A DNA stretch of 64,000 bases from Paractinoplanes aksuensis (GCF_024137025.1 NZ_JAMYJR010000009.1:124001-188000), one strand, 5' to 3'; positions 22,583-30,644 are shown, counted from the first letter of the stretch. The notes: a model not told the origin generated them from the letters alone. Program-made: numbers and translations.

Positions 22583-23650
22583 TCAGCGGCTGGTGAGCAC
22601 CTCGGCCAGGTCGAACTGCACCGGCCGTTCCAGCTGCTCGTACGTACACGTCCGCGGTTCCCGGTCGGGCCGCCACCGTTCGAATTGGGCGGTGTGGCGG
22701 AACCGGACGCCCTCCATGTAGTCATAACGCACCTCAACCACCCGTTCGGGTCGCAGCGGCGTGAACGACAGGTCTTTGCCGTTGTTCCAGCGGCTGTACT
22801 CGTTCTTGCGCGGGGTCCGCTCGCCGTCCTCGTGGGCGGCCCAGTTCCACGGGTGTCCCTCGAAGCTCGTTACCAGCGGCTGCAGTTCCGCGAAGAGCTC
22901 TTCCCGTACGGCGATGGGGAACGCCCCGATGACGCCGACCGAGGCCAGCACGCCGCGCTCGTCGTAGAGCCCGAGCAGCAGCGAGCCGATCCGGTTGTCG
23001 GCCGACTTGTGCACCCGGTAGCCGGCGACCACGCAGTCGGCCGTCCGCTTGTGCTTGATCTTGCTCATGACGCGCTTGTCGGGCTGGTAGATCAGGTCGC
23101 GCGGCTTGGCGATGAGCCCGTCCAGGCCCGCCCCCTCGAACTCGGCGAACCACCGGGTGGCCGTCTCGAGGTCGTCGGTCGCCGGGGTCACGTACACGGG
23201 AGGCTTGGCGTCCTTGAGCACCTCGAGCAGCCGCGCCCGGCGCTCGCCGAACGGCACCTCGGTCAGGTCCTCGTCGCCGAGGGCGAGCAGATCGAACGCG
23301 ACGAACCCGGCCGGCGTCTGCTCGCTGAGCATCTTGACCCGGCTCGCCGCGGGGTGGATGCGCTGCTGCAGCGCCTCGAAGTCGAGCGTGTTGCGCGCGG
23401 TGTCGGCCACGATGACCTCACCGTCGATCACGGCCCGGGGCGGGAAGTTGGCCCGCACGGCCTCGACCACCTCGGGGAAGTAGCGCGTCATCGGCTTCTC
23501 GTTGCGACTGCCGATCTCGATCTCGTCGCCGTCCCGGAAGATGATCGACCGGAACCCGTCCCACTTCGGCTCGTAGATCTGTCCGGGCGGAATCGCGGCG
23601 ACCGGCTTGGCCAGCATCGGCTTGACCGGCGGGTTGATCGGCAGCTCCAT
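22583..23650 (-). CDS. ligC: ATP-dependent DNA ligase (LigC/LigD ligase-domain type)
   Basis: A 355-residue ligase. The nucleotidyl-transfer motif EPKWDGFRS carries the adenylated lysine, followed by VIDGEVIV (motif III), FVAFDLLA, GLDGLIAKP (motif IV) and MSKIKHKRTADCVVAGYR (motif V). The OB-fold C-terminal domain includes VEVRYDYMEGVRFRHTAQF. The length fits free-standing LigC-type enzymes. It pairs functionally with the separate polymerase-domain gene at 18.7 kb; together they resemble a LigD split into two genes, but no nuclease domain is present. Confidence 0.92.
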   Translation of the reverse strand: MELPINPPVKPMLAKPVAAIPPGQIYEPKWDGFRSIIFRDGDEIEIGSRNEKPMTRYFPEVVEAVRANFPPRAVIDGEVIVADTARNTLDFEALQQRIHPAASRVKMLSEQTPAGFVAFDLLALGDEDLTEVPFGERRARLLEVLKDAKPPVYVTPATDDLETATRWFAEFEGAGLDGLIAKPRDLIYQPDKRVMSKIKHKRTADCVVAGYRVHKSADNRIGSLLLGLYDERGVLASVGVIGAFPIAVREELFAELQPLVTSFEGHPWNWAAHEDGERTPRKNEYSRWNNGKDLSFTPLRPERVVEVRYDYMEGVRFRHTAQFERWRPDREPRTCTYEQLERPVQFDLAEVLTSR

Positions 23651-23749
23651 GCCGTCAGTCTGCCGCGTCCCCGCCCCTTCCGGATGCCCCGCGGCGTGGC
23701 GGACGGAAAAGAAACGGTGTAATCATGTAATCAGCCTTAGGAGGTAAGC

Positions 23750-24301
23750 ATGCGCTTCCGCACCGCACCGCCCGGCCGCTCCGAGCCGCCGAACGCCGAG
23801 GACGCCCCGGCCTGGGTCACCGGCGCCATTCCGGACGGCTGGTTCACCGAGCGCCCCGAGATCGTCATCGACCGCGACGAGATCATCATCTGGGGCCGGG
23901 TCGCCCCGCCCGAGCTGGGCGCCGACGCCACCGACGCCGACCGGGCCGCCGCCCACGCCGGCCGCATCAACCAGTTCCGTGAGGACACCCGCGAGGCCCG
24001 CATGCGGGTGGCCCGCCAGATCGAGTACCGCTACCAGCGCAAGGTCGCCTGGGGCGTCCGCTGCGGCGACACCAACGAGCTGTTCACCCACCTCGCCGCG
24101 CCGGTCATGACCCGGCTGCGCCAGCCCGAGCGCCAGATCCTCGACACGCTGGTCGACGCCGGCGTGGCCCGGTCCCGCTCCGAGGCGCTGGCCTGGTGCG
24201 TCAAGCTCGTCGGTCAGCACTCCGACCAGTGGCTGGCCGACCTGCGCGCGGCCATGACGAAGGTCGACGAACTCCGCAAGCAGGGGCCCGACGGGGCGTA
24301 G
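23750..24301 (+). CDS. Conserved hypothetical protein with C-terminal helical DNA-binding-like segment
   Basis: A 183-residue soluble protein preceded by a near-perfect ribosome site (TTAGGAGGTAAGC). The N-terminal half contains DGWFTERPEIVIDRDEIIIWGRV and a long charged helix (FREDTREARMRVARQIEYRYQRKVAWG). The C-terminal half (LRQPERQILDTLVDAGVARSRSEALAWCVKLV) looks like the dimerising helices of ribbon-helix-helix-type proteins. I recognise it only as a conserved actinobacterial hypothetical. It is immediately followed, 13 bases later, by the HipA-like kinase gene. Confidence 0.75.
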   Translation: MRFRTAPPGRSEPPNAEDAPAWVTGAIPDGWFTERPEIVIDRDEIIIWGRVAPPELGADATDADRAAAHAGRINQFREDTREARMRVARQIEYRYQRKVAWGVRCGDTNELFTHLAAPVMTRLRQPERQILDTLVDAGVARSRSEALAWCVKLVGQHSDQWLADLRAAMTKVDELRKQGPDGA

Positions 24302-24302
24302 T

Positions 24303-24308
24303 TACTGT
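24303..24308 (+). promoter_or_regulatory. Candidate -10 box for leaderless HipA-like gene
   Basis: TACTGT ends 6 bases before the GTG at 24315; only GGGG touches the start, too close to act as an SD. Confidence 0.35.
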
Positions 24309-24314
24309 TACGGG

Positions 24315-25037
24315 GTGCTACGTCAGGTCACCGCGATCCGTTACGTCACCCCGTTGCGCGAGGGTGGCTCGCTGCCCGGCGTGGTCGAGGCCGACGACCT
24401 CGGCACCTACGTGGTGAAATTCCGCGGCGCCGGGCAGGGTCCCCGCGCGCTGGTGGCCGAGGTGATCGCGGGCGAGCTGGCCCGCCGTCTCGACCTGCCG
24501 GTGCCCGAGCTCACCGTCGTCCACCTCGACCCGGTCGTGGCCCGGGCCGAGCCCGACGAAGAGGTGCAAGAGCTCATCAAGGCCAGCGCCGGCACCAACC
24601 TGGGCATGGACTTCCTGCCCGGTGCGCTCGGCTACGACCCGCTGGTGCACCCGGTCGAGGCCGGCCTGGCGTCCCGGGTCATCGCGTTCGACGCGTTCGT
24701 CGAGAACGTCGACCGCAGCTGGCGCAACCCCAACCTGTTGATGTGGCACGGCGGCCTGTGGCTGATCGACCACGGCGCGACGCTGTACTTCCATCACAAC
24801 TGGCCCCGAGCCGAAGCTGTCGTGCACCGTCCGTACAAGTGGGACGACCACGTTCTGAAGCCGTACGCGACCGAGCCGGCCACCGAGGGCCCGGCCCTGG
24901 CCGCCCGGCTCACGCCCGAATTGATCGCCGAGGTCGTCGAGCTGGTTCCCGACGAGTGGCTGGACGACGGCGACCGCGAGCTGTACCGGAACCATCTCAC
25001 CGCCCGCGCCGAGCGCCCGGAGGCGTGGCTGCCGTGA
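24315..25037 (+). CDS. HipA-like kinase family protein
   Basis: A 240-residue protein resembling the kinase core of HipA/PI3-4-kinase-like proteins. YVVKFRGAGQGPRALVAEVIAGELARRL gives the nucleotide-binding Lys and helix; AFDAFVENVDRSWRNPNLLM gives the catalytic-loop region with DxxxxNxDR-xxNP(N), and LWLIDHGATLYFH the metal-binding Asp. It is much shorter than true HipA (~440). The GTG start probably comes from a leaderless transcript. Its stop overlaps the DUF3037 start (GTGA), and this two-gene pairing is widespread in actinobacteria by my recollection. A toxin role is not established. Confidence 0.83.
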   Translation: MLRQVTAIRYVTPLREGGSLPGVVEADDLGTYVVKFRGAGQGPRALVAEVIAGELARRLDLPVPELTVVHLDPVVARAEPDEEVQELIKASAGTNLGMDFLPGALGYDPLVHPVEAGLASRVIAFDAFVENVDRSWRNPNLLMWHGGLWLIDHGATLYFHHNWPRAEAVVHRPYKWDDHVLKPYATEPATEGPALAARLTPELIAEVVELVPDEWLDDGDRELYRNHLTARAERPEAWLP

Positions 25038-25414
25038 GAACCCCCTACGAGTACGCGATCATCCAGGCCGTGCCCCGCATCGAGCGGGGCGAGCTGATCA
25101 ACGTCGGCGTGGTGCTCTACAGCCAGCGCCTCGACTTCCTGGCCGCCCGCACCGACCTGCGCGACGACCGCCTACTTGCCGTCGACCCCGGCGCCGATGT
25201 CCCTGCTATCCGCGCCGCGCTGGCCTCGTGGGATGCCACCTGCTCCGGCTCCGGAGCCGCCGCGGGGATCAGCCAGGGCGAGCGCTTCCGCTGGCTGGTC
25301 GCCCCGCGCAGCACCATTTTGCGGGCCGGCCCCGTTCACATGGGTCTGGCCGCCGACCCCTCCGAAGAGCTCGACCGGCTCGTGCAGCTGCTGGTCAGTG
25401 TCGCGGGCGATTAG
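25034..25414 (+). CDS. DUF3037 family protein
   Basis: A 126-residue protein translated through a GTGA overlap from the HipA-like gene. Family features are YEYAIIQAVPRIERGELINVGVVLYS, FLAARTDL and RFRWLVAPRSTIL. The function is unknown; the constant pairing with a HipA-like kinase suggests they act together. The 3' two-thirds of the gene (25172-25414) is antisense to the tail of the downstream convergent glycosyltransferase reading frame. Confidence 0.85.
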   Translation: MRTPYEYAIIQAVPRIERGELINVGVVLYSQRLDFLAARTDLRDDRLLAVDPGADVPAIRAALASWDATCSGSGAAAGISQGERFRWLVAPRSTILRAGPVHMGLAADPSEELDRLVQLLVSVAGD

Positions 25415-26311
25415 ATAGGGCGGCCGCTGCTGCGAGGCCATGTAGATCCGCCCTACGTACTCACCCAGCAGCCCGAGGCAGATCAACTGAATACCCCCGA
25501 GCAGCAGTACGGCGATGTAGAGCGACGTCCACCCCGGCACCACCCCGCCGCTGGCCCAGGCGACCAGCGCCGTCACGATCAGCACCACGCAGAGCAGGAA
25601 GCTGAGCAACCCGAGCCAGGTCGCGAGCCGCAGCGGGGCCGCCGAGAACCCGGTCACGCTGTCGAAGGTCAGCCGGACCATCCGCGACAACGGGTACTTC
25701 GTCCGCCCGGCGACCCTTTCCTGCCGGGTGTAGCCGACCTCCGCGCTCGGGAAGCCCAGCGACGGCACCACCAGCCGATAGACCGGCCGCGGCTCGGGCA
25801 GCGCGTTCAGCACGGTCACCACGGCCCGGCTCATCAGCCGGAAGTCGCCCGCCTGGTCGCTGATCGACGGCCCGACGAGCCGCCGCATGGTCCAGTAGTA
25901 GAGGGCGGCCGAGTTCCGCTTGAACACCGAGTCGGTGCTGCGGTCGCTGCGCACGCCATAGACCACGTCGACCTGGTCGCGCCGGGCCACCGCCAGCATC
26001 TCGCCGATCACCTCGGGCGGGTCCTGCAGGTCGGCGTCGATGGTGACCATGTAGTCGCCCCGGGCCGCCTGGAACCCGGCCCGCAGCGCCGTCTGGTGCC
26101 CGACGTTGCGGCGCAACGAGACGACCCGCAGCTCGGGCCAGTCGGCGCGGAGTTGCAGCAGCCGCGAAACCGTGGCGTCGGTGCTGCCGTCGTCGACCGC
26201 CACCACTTCGTACGGAACGTCGAGCCCGTCCAGGACGGGCCGGAGCCGGCCCACGAACTGGTCGACGGCTTCGCGCTCGTTGTACATCGGCGTGATCACC
26301 GAAAGCAGCAT
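25172..26311 (-). CDS. Membrane-bound family 2 glycosyltransferase (GtrB/dolichol-phosphate sugar type)
   Basis: A 379-residue enzyme. The catalytic GT-A domain (SVITPMYNERE, VDDGSTD, TIDADLQDPPEVI, GDFRLMSR) is followed by two membrane helices (LGLLSFLLCVVLIVTALVAW; LYIAVLLLGGIQLICLGLLGEYVGRIY), the layout of polyprenyl-phosphate sugar transferases. The ATG at 26311 follows an AGAGG site. Homologues normally end soon after GRIY...RPPYL. Here no stop occurs and about 80 Gly/Gln/Ala-rich residues continue inside the antisense DUF3037 gene, which probably reflects loss of an earlier stop. Confidence 0.85.
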   Translation of the reverse strand: MLLSVITPMYNEREAVDQFVGRLRPVLDGLDVPYEVVAVDDGSTDATVSRLLQLRADWPELRVVSLRRNVGHQTALRAGFQAARGDYMVTIDADLQDPPEVIGEMLAVARRDQVDVVYGVRSDRSTDSVFKRNSAALYYWTMRRLVGPSISDQAGDFRLMSRAVVTVLNALPEPRPVYRLVVPSLGFPSAEVGYTRQERVAGRTKYPLSRMVRLTFDSVTGFSAAPLRLATWLGLLSFLLCVVLIVTALVAWASGGVVPGWTSLYIAVLLLGGIQLICLGLLGEYVGRIYMASQQRPPYLIARDTDQQLHEPVELFGGVGGQTHVNGAGPQNGAARGDQPAEALALADPRGGSGAGAGGIPRGQRGADSRDIGAGVDGK

Positions 26312-26378
26312 GGCGACCTCTTCCACGTCGAGTCCGATCCGCACCCCTAGATCATGAATGCATTTCGGCTTCGGCCGC

Positions 26379-26861
26379 TCAAGAAACTGAGGCCAGCTCC
26401 TCGACCACGAAACGCAGACCGCCCTCGGAAGTCTGCCAGCCGGACGACGATGTGACGACCCACCGCTCGTCCAGCCGCGGCGCGAAGGTGTCGCCGCCCT
26501 CGACCGCCAGGTCGATGCGCGTCCGCAGGATGTGCTCGGCCAGCGGCAGAAAGACCTGGTAGACGGACTCGCCACCCATGACCCACACCTCGCCGCTCAG
26601 GTCGACCTCGTCGACCGAGTGGGCCACCTCGGCCCCGGGCGCCGACCACGACCGGTCGCGGGTGAGCACCACGTTGCGGCGCCCCGGCAGCGGGCGGAAG
26701 CGTTCCGGCAACGAGTCCCAGGTGGCCCGGCCCATGACGACGGTGGCGCCGTTCGTACGCTGCCGGAAGATCTTCTGATCCTCGGACAACCGCCACGGGA
26801 TCTCGCCCTTGGCGCCGACCACCCGGTCGTGGGCCTCGGCCCAGATCATGTGGACCGTCAT
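26379..26861 (-). CDS. folA: Dihydrofolate reductase
   Basis: A 160-residue enzyme that reduces dihydrofolate with NADPH. It contains [16 protein letters not shown] (substrate-side helix with the usual acidic residue), [19 protein letters not shown] and the cofactor motif [12 protein letters not shown]. The ATG overlaps the thyA stop (ATGA), giving the classic thyA-folA order in which dihydrofolate made by thymidylate synthase is recycled. Length is normal. Confidence 0.95.
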   Translation of the reverse strand: MTVHMIWAEAHDRVVGAKGEIPWRLSEDQKIFRQRTNGATVVMGRATWDSLPERFRPLPGRRNVVLTRDRSWSAPGAEVAHSVDEVDLSGEVWVMGGESVYQVFLPLAEHILRTRIDLAVEGGDTFAPRLDERWVVTSSSGWQTSEGGLRFVVEELASVS

Positions 26862-27658
26862 ACGGCGACGGGCGCGCGCAGCGCCGGGTGGTGCTTGTAG
26901 TCGACGACGGTGAAGTTCTCGTATTTGTAGTCGAAGAGCGAGGCGGCCGGGGCGATCTCGAGCTGCGGGAACTCGTACGCCTCGCGCGAGAGCTGCTCGG
27001 TGACCTGCTCGACGTGGTTGTTGTAGATGTGACAATCGCCACCGACCCAGATGAAGTCGCCCGGCCGCAGGCCGACCTGGTCGGCCACCATGCGGGTGAG
27101 CAGGGCGTAGCTGGCGATGTTGAACGGCACCCCGAGGAAGAGGTCGGCGCTGCGCTGGTAGAGCTGGCACGAGAGCCGGCCGTCGGCCACGTAGAACTGG
27201 AACATCGCGTGGCAGGGCGCGAGCGCCATCTCGGGCAGGTCGCCGACGTTCCAGGCCGAGACGATCATGCGGCGCGAGTCGGGGTCGCGGCGCAGCGTGT
27301 CGAGGATGCCGCTGATCTGGTCGACGTGCCCGCCGTCGGGCGTGGGCCACGAGCGCCACTGCACGCCGTAGACGGGGCCGAGCTCGCCGGTCGGCGACGC
27401 CCACTCGTCCCAGATCGTGACGCCCTGGTCACGCAGCCAGCCGACGTTGCTCTCGCCGCGCAGGAACCACAGCAGCTCGACGGCGAGGGATTTGAAGTGC
27501 ACCCGCTTGGTGGTGACCAGCGGGAACCCGGCCGACAGGTCGTAGCGCAGGCGCTCGCCGAACAGGCTGACGGTGCCGGTGCCGGTGCGGTCGCTCTTGG
27601 GCGTTCCGGTTTCCAGGACCCGGCGCAGCAGGTCCTCGTACTGGGTGTCGACGGGCAT
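26858..27658 (-). CDS. thyA: Thymidylate synthase (folate-dependent)
   Basis: A 266-residue enzyme that methylates dUMP to dTMP with methylene-tetrahydrofolate. Visible motifs are [20 protein letters not shown], the catalytic cysteine C149 in [32 protein letters not shown] and GDCHIYNNH. The ATG at 27658 (MPVDTQYE) is preferred over the TTG two codons upstream. It is coupled to folA; folD further along in the window supplies the same folate pool. Confidence 0.97.
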   Translation of the reverse strand: MPVDTQYEDLLRRVLETGTPKSDRTGTGTVSLFGERLRYDLSAGFPLVTTKRVHFKSLAVELLWFLRGESNVGWLRDQGVTIWDEWASPTGELGPVYGVQWRSWPTPDGGHVDQISGILDTLRRDPDSRRMIVSAWNVGDLPEMALAPCHAMFQFYVADGRLSCQLYQRSADLFLGVPFNIASYALLTRMVADQVGLRPGDFIWVGGDCHIYNNHVEQVTEQLSREAYEFPQLEIAPAASLFDYKYENFTVVDYKHHPALRAPVAV

Positions 27659-27750
27659 GGCCAAGAACCTACCCGCCGCGCGGCCCGGCCCCGCACAACG
27701 GCGGGCCGAGACGCGCGGCGTGCCCGGTATGCGGCCGGCAACCGGGCCTC

Positions 27751-27788
27751 GTCGCCGCCACCCCCAAGGTGGCCGGGGTGGCGACGAC
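27751..27788 (-). terminator. Stem-loop upstream of thyA
   Basis: A 14-bp arm (GTCGCCGCCACCCC) pairs with 27775-27788 with one mismatch. It lies after the stop of the minus-strand 85-residue ORF. No T-tract is present. Confidence 0.4.
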
Positions 27789-27804
27789 CGACCGGCACAG
27801 CCTG

Positions 27805-28062
27805 TCAGCTCGCCCAGGACTCCGACATCTGGGGGATCTGCTGGTTCAGCGCCTGCAGGTCCGCCTGCTGCCCGTTCGGGGCGGCGCCGTTGCCCGCGCC
27901 GCCGATGAACCCCAGCTCGACGCCGATCTGCTGCCAGCGCTCGTAGAGCACCTGGTCCTGCAACAGGGCCCGGACGTCGTGGTGCGACGAGCGCAGTTCC
28001 TCGAGCGCGGCCTCATAACGCGCGACCCGCGTGTGCAGGTCCAAAGTCTCGTACGTGGTCAT
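27805..28062 (-). CDS. Small hypothetical protein, predicted helical
   Basis: An 85-residue protein. The first 55 residues are strongly helical and heptad-like ([26 protein letters not shown]), and the C-terminal part is Gly/Asn/Gln-rich ([16 protein letters not shown]). It has no cysteines, metal motifs or membrane segment. I do not recognise the family. The sharp change from helical to flexible sequence suggests a small coiled-coil adaptor. It lies between wrbA and thyA on the same strand, 29 bases after the wrbA-like stop. Confidence 0.6.
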   Translation of the reverse strand: MTTYETLDLHTRVARYEAALEELRSSHHDVRALLQDQVLYERWQQIGVELGFIGGAGNGAAPNGQQADLQALNQQIPQMSESWAS

Positions 28063-28091
28063 GCAGCCAGGTTAGCGAAAGATGAGTAGTT

Positions 28092-28700
28092 TTATTCGCT
28101 TTTCAGCTTCGCTGCGATGCGGATGATCCGCTGCACCAAATGGTCGAGAGCGGCCAGCTCGGCGTCTCCGAGCGGATTGTCGTTGTTGCCCCCGGTCACG
28201 TGCGAGACGCCGTACGGGTTGCCGTCGACGAACTTGAGCGGATCGGTGTAGCCCGGGGGCACCAGGATGCCGCCGAAGTGGTGCACCGTGTTGTAGAGGG
28301 CTAGCAGCGTCGACTCCTGGCCGCCGTGGCGGGTCTGGGTCGCGGTGAAGCCCGCGTACGCCTTGTCGGCCAGCAGGCCCTGCGCCCACTGCGGGCCCAG
28401 GGTGTCCAGGAACTGCTTGAGCTGGCTGGCCACGTTGCCGTAGCGGGTGGGCGACCCGAACAGCACGGCGTCGGCCCAGACCACGTCGTCGGCGGTCGCC
28501 TTGGGCTCGTTCTTGGTCCGGTCGAAGTGCTGGCTCCAGGCCGCGTTGGAGGCGATCGCCTCGGGCGGCGCGAGCTCGGCCACCTGGCGCAGCCGCACGT
28601 CGGCCCCGGCCTTCTGCGCCGTCTCAGTCAGGCGCTCGGCCATCTTGTGCAGCGTCCCGGTGGACGAGTAATAGATGATTGACAGTTTCACGTCGGCCAC
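28092..28700 (-). CDS. wrbA: WrbA-type NAD(P)H:quinone oxidoreductase
   Basis: A 202-residue flavodoxin-fold enzyme that transfers two electrons from NAD(P)H to quinones through FMN. The FMN phosphate loop IIYYSSTGTLHKMAERL, FGSPTRYGNVASQLKQFLD and the WrbA-specific TATQTRHGGQESTLLALYNTVHHFGGILV plus GNPYGVSHVTG are all present. GTG at 28700 (VADVKLS) follows a strong AGAGGGGG site with 7-base spacing; an ATG upstream at 28739 has none. Length is as expected. Confidence 0.93.
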   Translation of the reverse strand: MADVKLSIIYYSSTGTLHKMAERLTETAQKAGADVRLRQVAELAPPEAIASNAAWSQHFDRTKNEPKATADDVVWADAVLFGSPTRYGNVASQLKQFLDTLGPQWAQGLLADKAYAGFTATQTRHGGQESTLLALYNTVHHFGGILVPPGYTDPLKFVDGNPYGVSHVTGGNNDNPLGDAELAALDHLVQRIIRIAAKLKSE

Positions 28701-28770
28701 GATGTGGCCCCCTCTCTGGAGATCTGCTTGCCCAGTCAAGCAAGGTCCCCGAGGGGGTCACGCCGAAACG

Positions 28771-29046
28771 CTAAACCCGGAGCTCACCACCGTGAGGACC
28801 GACACGGTCCGCGCTTTCGTCGTCGAACCAGACGCCGTCGGTACCGAGATAGCGGAACCGGTAGTCGCCGGGCGGGATCGTGATGCTGATGGTGCGGGTG
28901 CCATCGCGGCGCGGCTTGAGCGTGTGCCGGCCGGGCTCCCAGTCGTTGAACGTGCCGACCACGCTGACCGGGCCGGACGGATCGTTGACGGGCAGGCTGA
29001 AGGTCACCCGCGTCTTGTTGCCGAAGAGTCGGTTCCTCTTGATCAT
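28771..29046 (-). CDS. Isoamylase N-terminal (CBM48/AMPK-type) early-set domain protein
   Basis: A 91-residue protein consisting of a single carbohydrate-binding early-set domain: VTFSLPVNDPSGPVSVVGTFNDWEPGRHTLKPRRDG, then YRFRYLGTDGVWFDDESADR. In larger enzymes this module precedes glycogen-acting catalytic domains; free-standing copies are common in actinobacteria and probably bind alpha-glucans or act as small stress proteins (unproven). ATG at 29046 is chosen because GGAGGT stands 4-5 bases upstream; a second ATG nine codons earlier lacks a ribosome site. Confidence 0.85.
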   Translation of the reverse strand: MIKRNRLFGNKTRVTFSLPVNDPSGPVSVVGTFNDWEPGRHTLKPRRDGTRTISITIPPGDYRFRYLGTDGVWFDDESADRVGPHGGELRV

Positions 29047-29115
29047 CACGACCTCCACAGCTCGGGCTTCCATCTTCACAACGGCCGGCGGCGATACGGG
29101 TGACGGCGCGCCGCA

Positions 29116-29121
29116 TAGTCT
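29116..29121 (+). promoter_or_regulatory. Candidate -10 box for leaderless ElaA-like gene
   Basis: TAGTCT ends 6 bases before the ATG at 29128. The surrounding GCATAGTCTTC also occurs in the same place before DUF3000 (33972). Confidence 0.5.
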
Positions 29122-29127
29122 TCTGGC

Positions 29128-29574
29128 ATGCAACCGGAGCCTCATGACGAACTGCGATCGGCCACGTTTCGTGATCTTGACACCACCACGCTCTACCGCC
29201 TCCTGAAGCTGCGGTCGGACGTCTTCGTGGTCGAGCAGGAGTGCGTCTACGCCGATCTCGACGGCCGCGACGACGAGCCCGGCACGCGCCATCTCTGGTT
29301 CACCCGGCACGGCGAGATGCGGGCGTACGTCCGGGTCCTGGACGACGGGGACGTGCAGCGCATCGGCCGCGTGGTGACCGCCGAGTCGGCCCGCGGCGCC
29401 GGGCTGGCCGGGCGGCTGATCGAGGAGGCCCTGGTCGTCATCGGGCACCGCCCGAGCGTGCTGGACGCCCAGTCGTACCTGGTGAAGTTCTATTCTCGCT
29501 ACGGGTTCGAGCCGACCGGCCCCGAGTTCATCGAGGACGGCATCCCGCACACCCCGATGCGCCGCGAGCCCTAG
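29128..29574 (+). CDS. ElaA-family GNAT acetyltransferase
   Basis: A 148-residue GNAT protein with the ElaA hallmarks LYRLLKLRSDVFVVEQECVY near the N-terminus, GRVVTAESARGAGLAGRLIEEAL for acetyl-CoA binding, and AQSYLVKFYSRYGFEPTGPEF. The substrate of the family is unknown. The start is leaderless by appearance. The stop overlaps that of the convergent TetR gene by 4 bases. Confidence 0.9.
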   Translation: MQPEPHDELRSATFRDLDTTTLYRLLKLRSDVFVVEQECVYADLDGRDDEPGTRHLWFTRHGEMRAYVRVLDDGDVQRIGRVVTAESARGAGLAGRLIEEALVVIGHRPSVLDAQSYLVKFYSRYGFEPTGPEFIEDGIPHTPMRREP

Positions 29575-30176
29575 AGCGTCCAGCCCTCGGCCACCGAACG
29601 GCCGCACTGCACAGGGTCGTCGCCGGCGTCCACGAAGACCGCCGTGAGCAGGGCCGGTCCGGCCGACAAGGCCTCACGGGGCAGCGGACCGGCCGCGGTC
29701 AGCGAGGCCAAGCCGTGCCCGACGATCCAGGTGCGGGTGGCCAGCGCGGGCGCATCCGTTCCGCCCGGGAAGCGCCCGGCCTCCCGGGCCCGCTCCACGG
29801 CCCGTACGAAGTGAAGCAGCCCCTCATCGGCGGCGGCCGGGTCTTCCAGGTCGAACCCGGAGTCGAACATGACTCGATAGAGATCGGGATGAGCCAGGGC
29901 GTTCGACACGTACGCCGCCCCGAGCGCAGCCAGGTCGCGGACCGGATCGGCCGACGGCGCGACGGCCGCGAGCCGGGCCGCCAAACGCGTGAAGCCCTCC
30001 TGCCGCATGGCCCGCCACAGCCCGTCCATGCTGCCGAAATACGTGTAGACGGCCATCGTCGACAGGCCCGTGTCGGCCACCACCGAGCGCAGCGTGATGG
30101 GCTCGCGGGCCCGCAACATCTGCGCCGCCCGCTCGATCAGCCGTAACCGGATCGCCGGATCTTTCGTCCTCGCCAT
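29571..30176 (-). CDS. TetR-family repressor
   Basis: A 201-residue regulator. The N-terminal helix-turn-helix is visible as ITLRSVVADTGLSTMAVYTYFGSMDGLWRAM (residues ~27-57), and the C-terminal part is a TetR ligand domain with LGAAYVSNALAHPDLYRVMF of the WHG/TetR_C_33 type. It is divergent from the RidA gene, and a 28-bp palindrome lies in the 60-base gap (30181-30208), 4 bases from its own start codon; it probably represses both genes (inference). The effector is unknown. Confidence 0.9.
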   Translation of the reverse strand: MARTKDPAIRLRLIERAAQMLRAREPITLRSVVADTGLSTMAVYTYFGSMDGLWRAMRQEGFTRLAARLAAVAPSADPVRDLAALGAAYVSNALAHPDLYRVMFDSGFDLEDPAAADEGLLHFVRAVERAREAGRFPGGTDAPALATRTWIVGHGLASLTAAGPLPREALSAGPALLTAVFVDAGDDPVQCGRSVAEGWTL

Positions 30177-30180
30177 TGAC

Positions 30181-30208
30181 TTAATATAGCATAGCGATGC
30201 TATATTAA
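30181..30208. promoter_or_regulatory. Palindromic operator between tetR and ridA
   Basis: TTAATATAGCAT-AGCG-ATGCTATATTAA is a 12+4+12 inverted repeat, far more A/T-rich than the surroundings. It covers the only place where the two divergent promoters could lie and fits a TetR dimer-pair site. Confidence 0.8.
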
Positions 30209-30236
30209 TTCTCGACGACGAACGAAGGAGACAGTC

Positions 30237-30644
30237 ATGGCCGTGCAGCTGATCAACCCCGAAGGCCTGCCCCAGCCCGAGGTCTACCGGCAGATGTCGA
30301 TCGCCACCGGCTCGCGCCTGGTGTTCCTGGCCGGCCAGGTGGCCCGCGACGCCGAGGGCAACCCGGTCGGCCCGGGCGACCTGGCCGCCCAGACCGAGCA
30401 GGCCTACCTCAACATCGGCACGGCCCTGGCCGCCGCCGGCGGCTCGTTCGACGACGTGGCCAAGCTGACCATCTATGTCGTCGACTGGTCGCCCGAGAAA
30501 TACCCGCTGCTGGGCGAGGGCGTGGCCCGGGCCGCGGCCAAGCTGGGCGTCGACCCGGTCAAGCCGATCACCCTGCTCAGCGTGGCCGCCCTGGGCGAGC
30601 CCGACCTGCTGATCGAGGTCGAGGCGACCGCGGTGCTCGACTAG
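30237..30644 (+). CDS. RidA-family protein (Rid/YER057c/UK114)
   Basis: A 135-residue trimeric-type Rid protein. Members hydrolyse reactive enamine/imine intermediates or have uncharacterised roles. [37 protein letters not shown] and [13 protein letters not shown] match the family. The C-terminus has [18 protein letters not shown], lacking the arginine of canonical RidA at the usual spot (xPxxLxE region reads EPDLLIE), so imine deaminase activity is uncertain. An AGGAG site precedes the ATG. Its stop overlaps that of hemQ. Confidence 0.88.
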   Translation: MAVQLINPEGLPQPEVYRQMSIATGSRLVFLAGQVARDAEGNPVGPGDLAAQTEQAYLNIGTALAAAGGSFDDVAKLTIYVVDWSPEKYPLLGEGVARAAAKLGVDPVKPITLLSVAALGEPDLLIEVEATAVLD

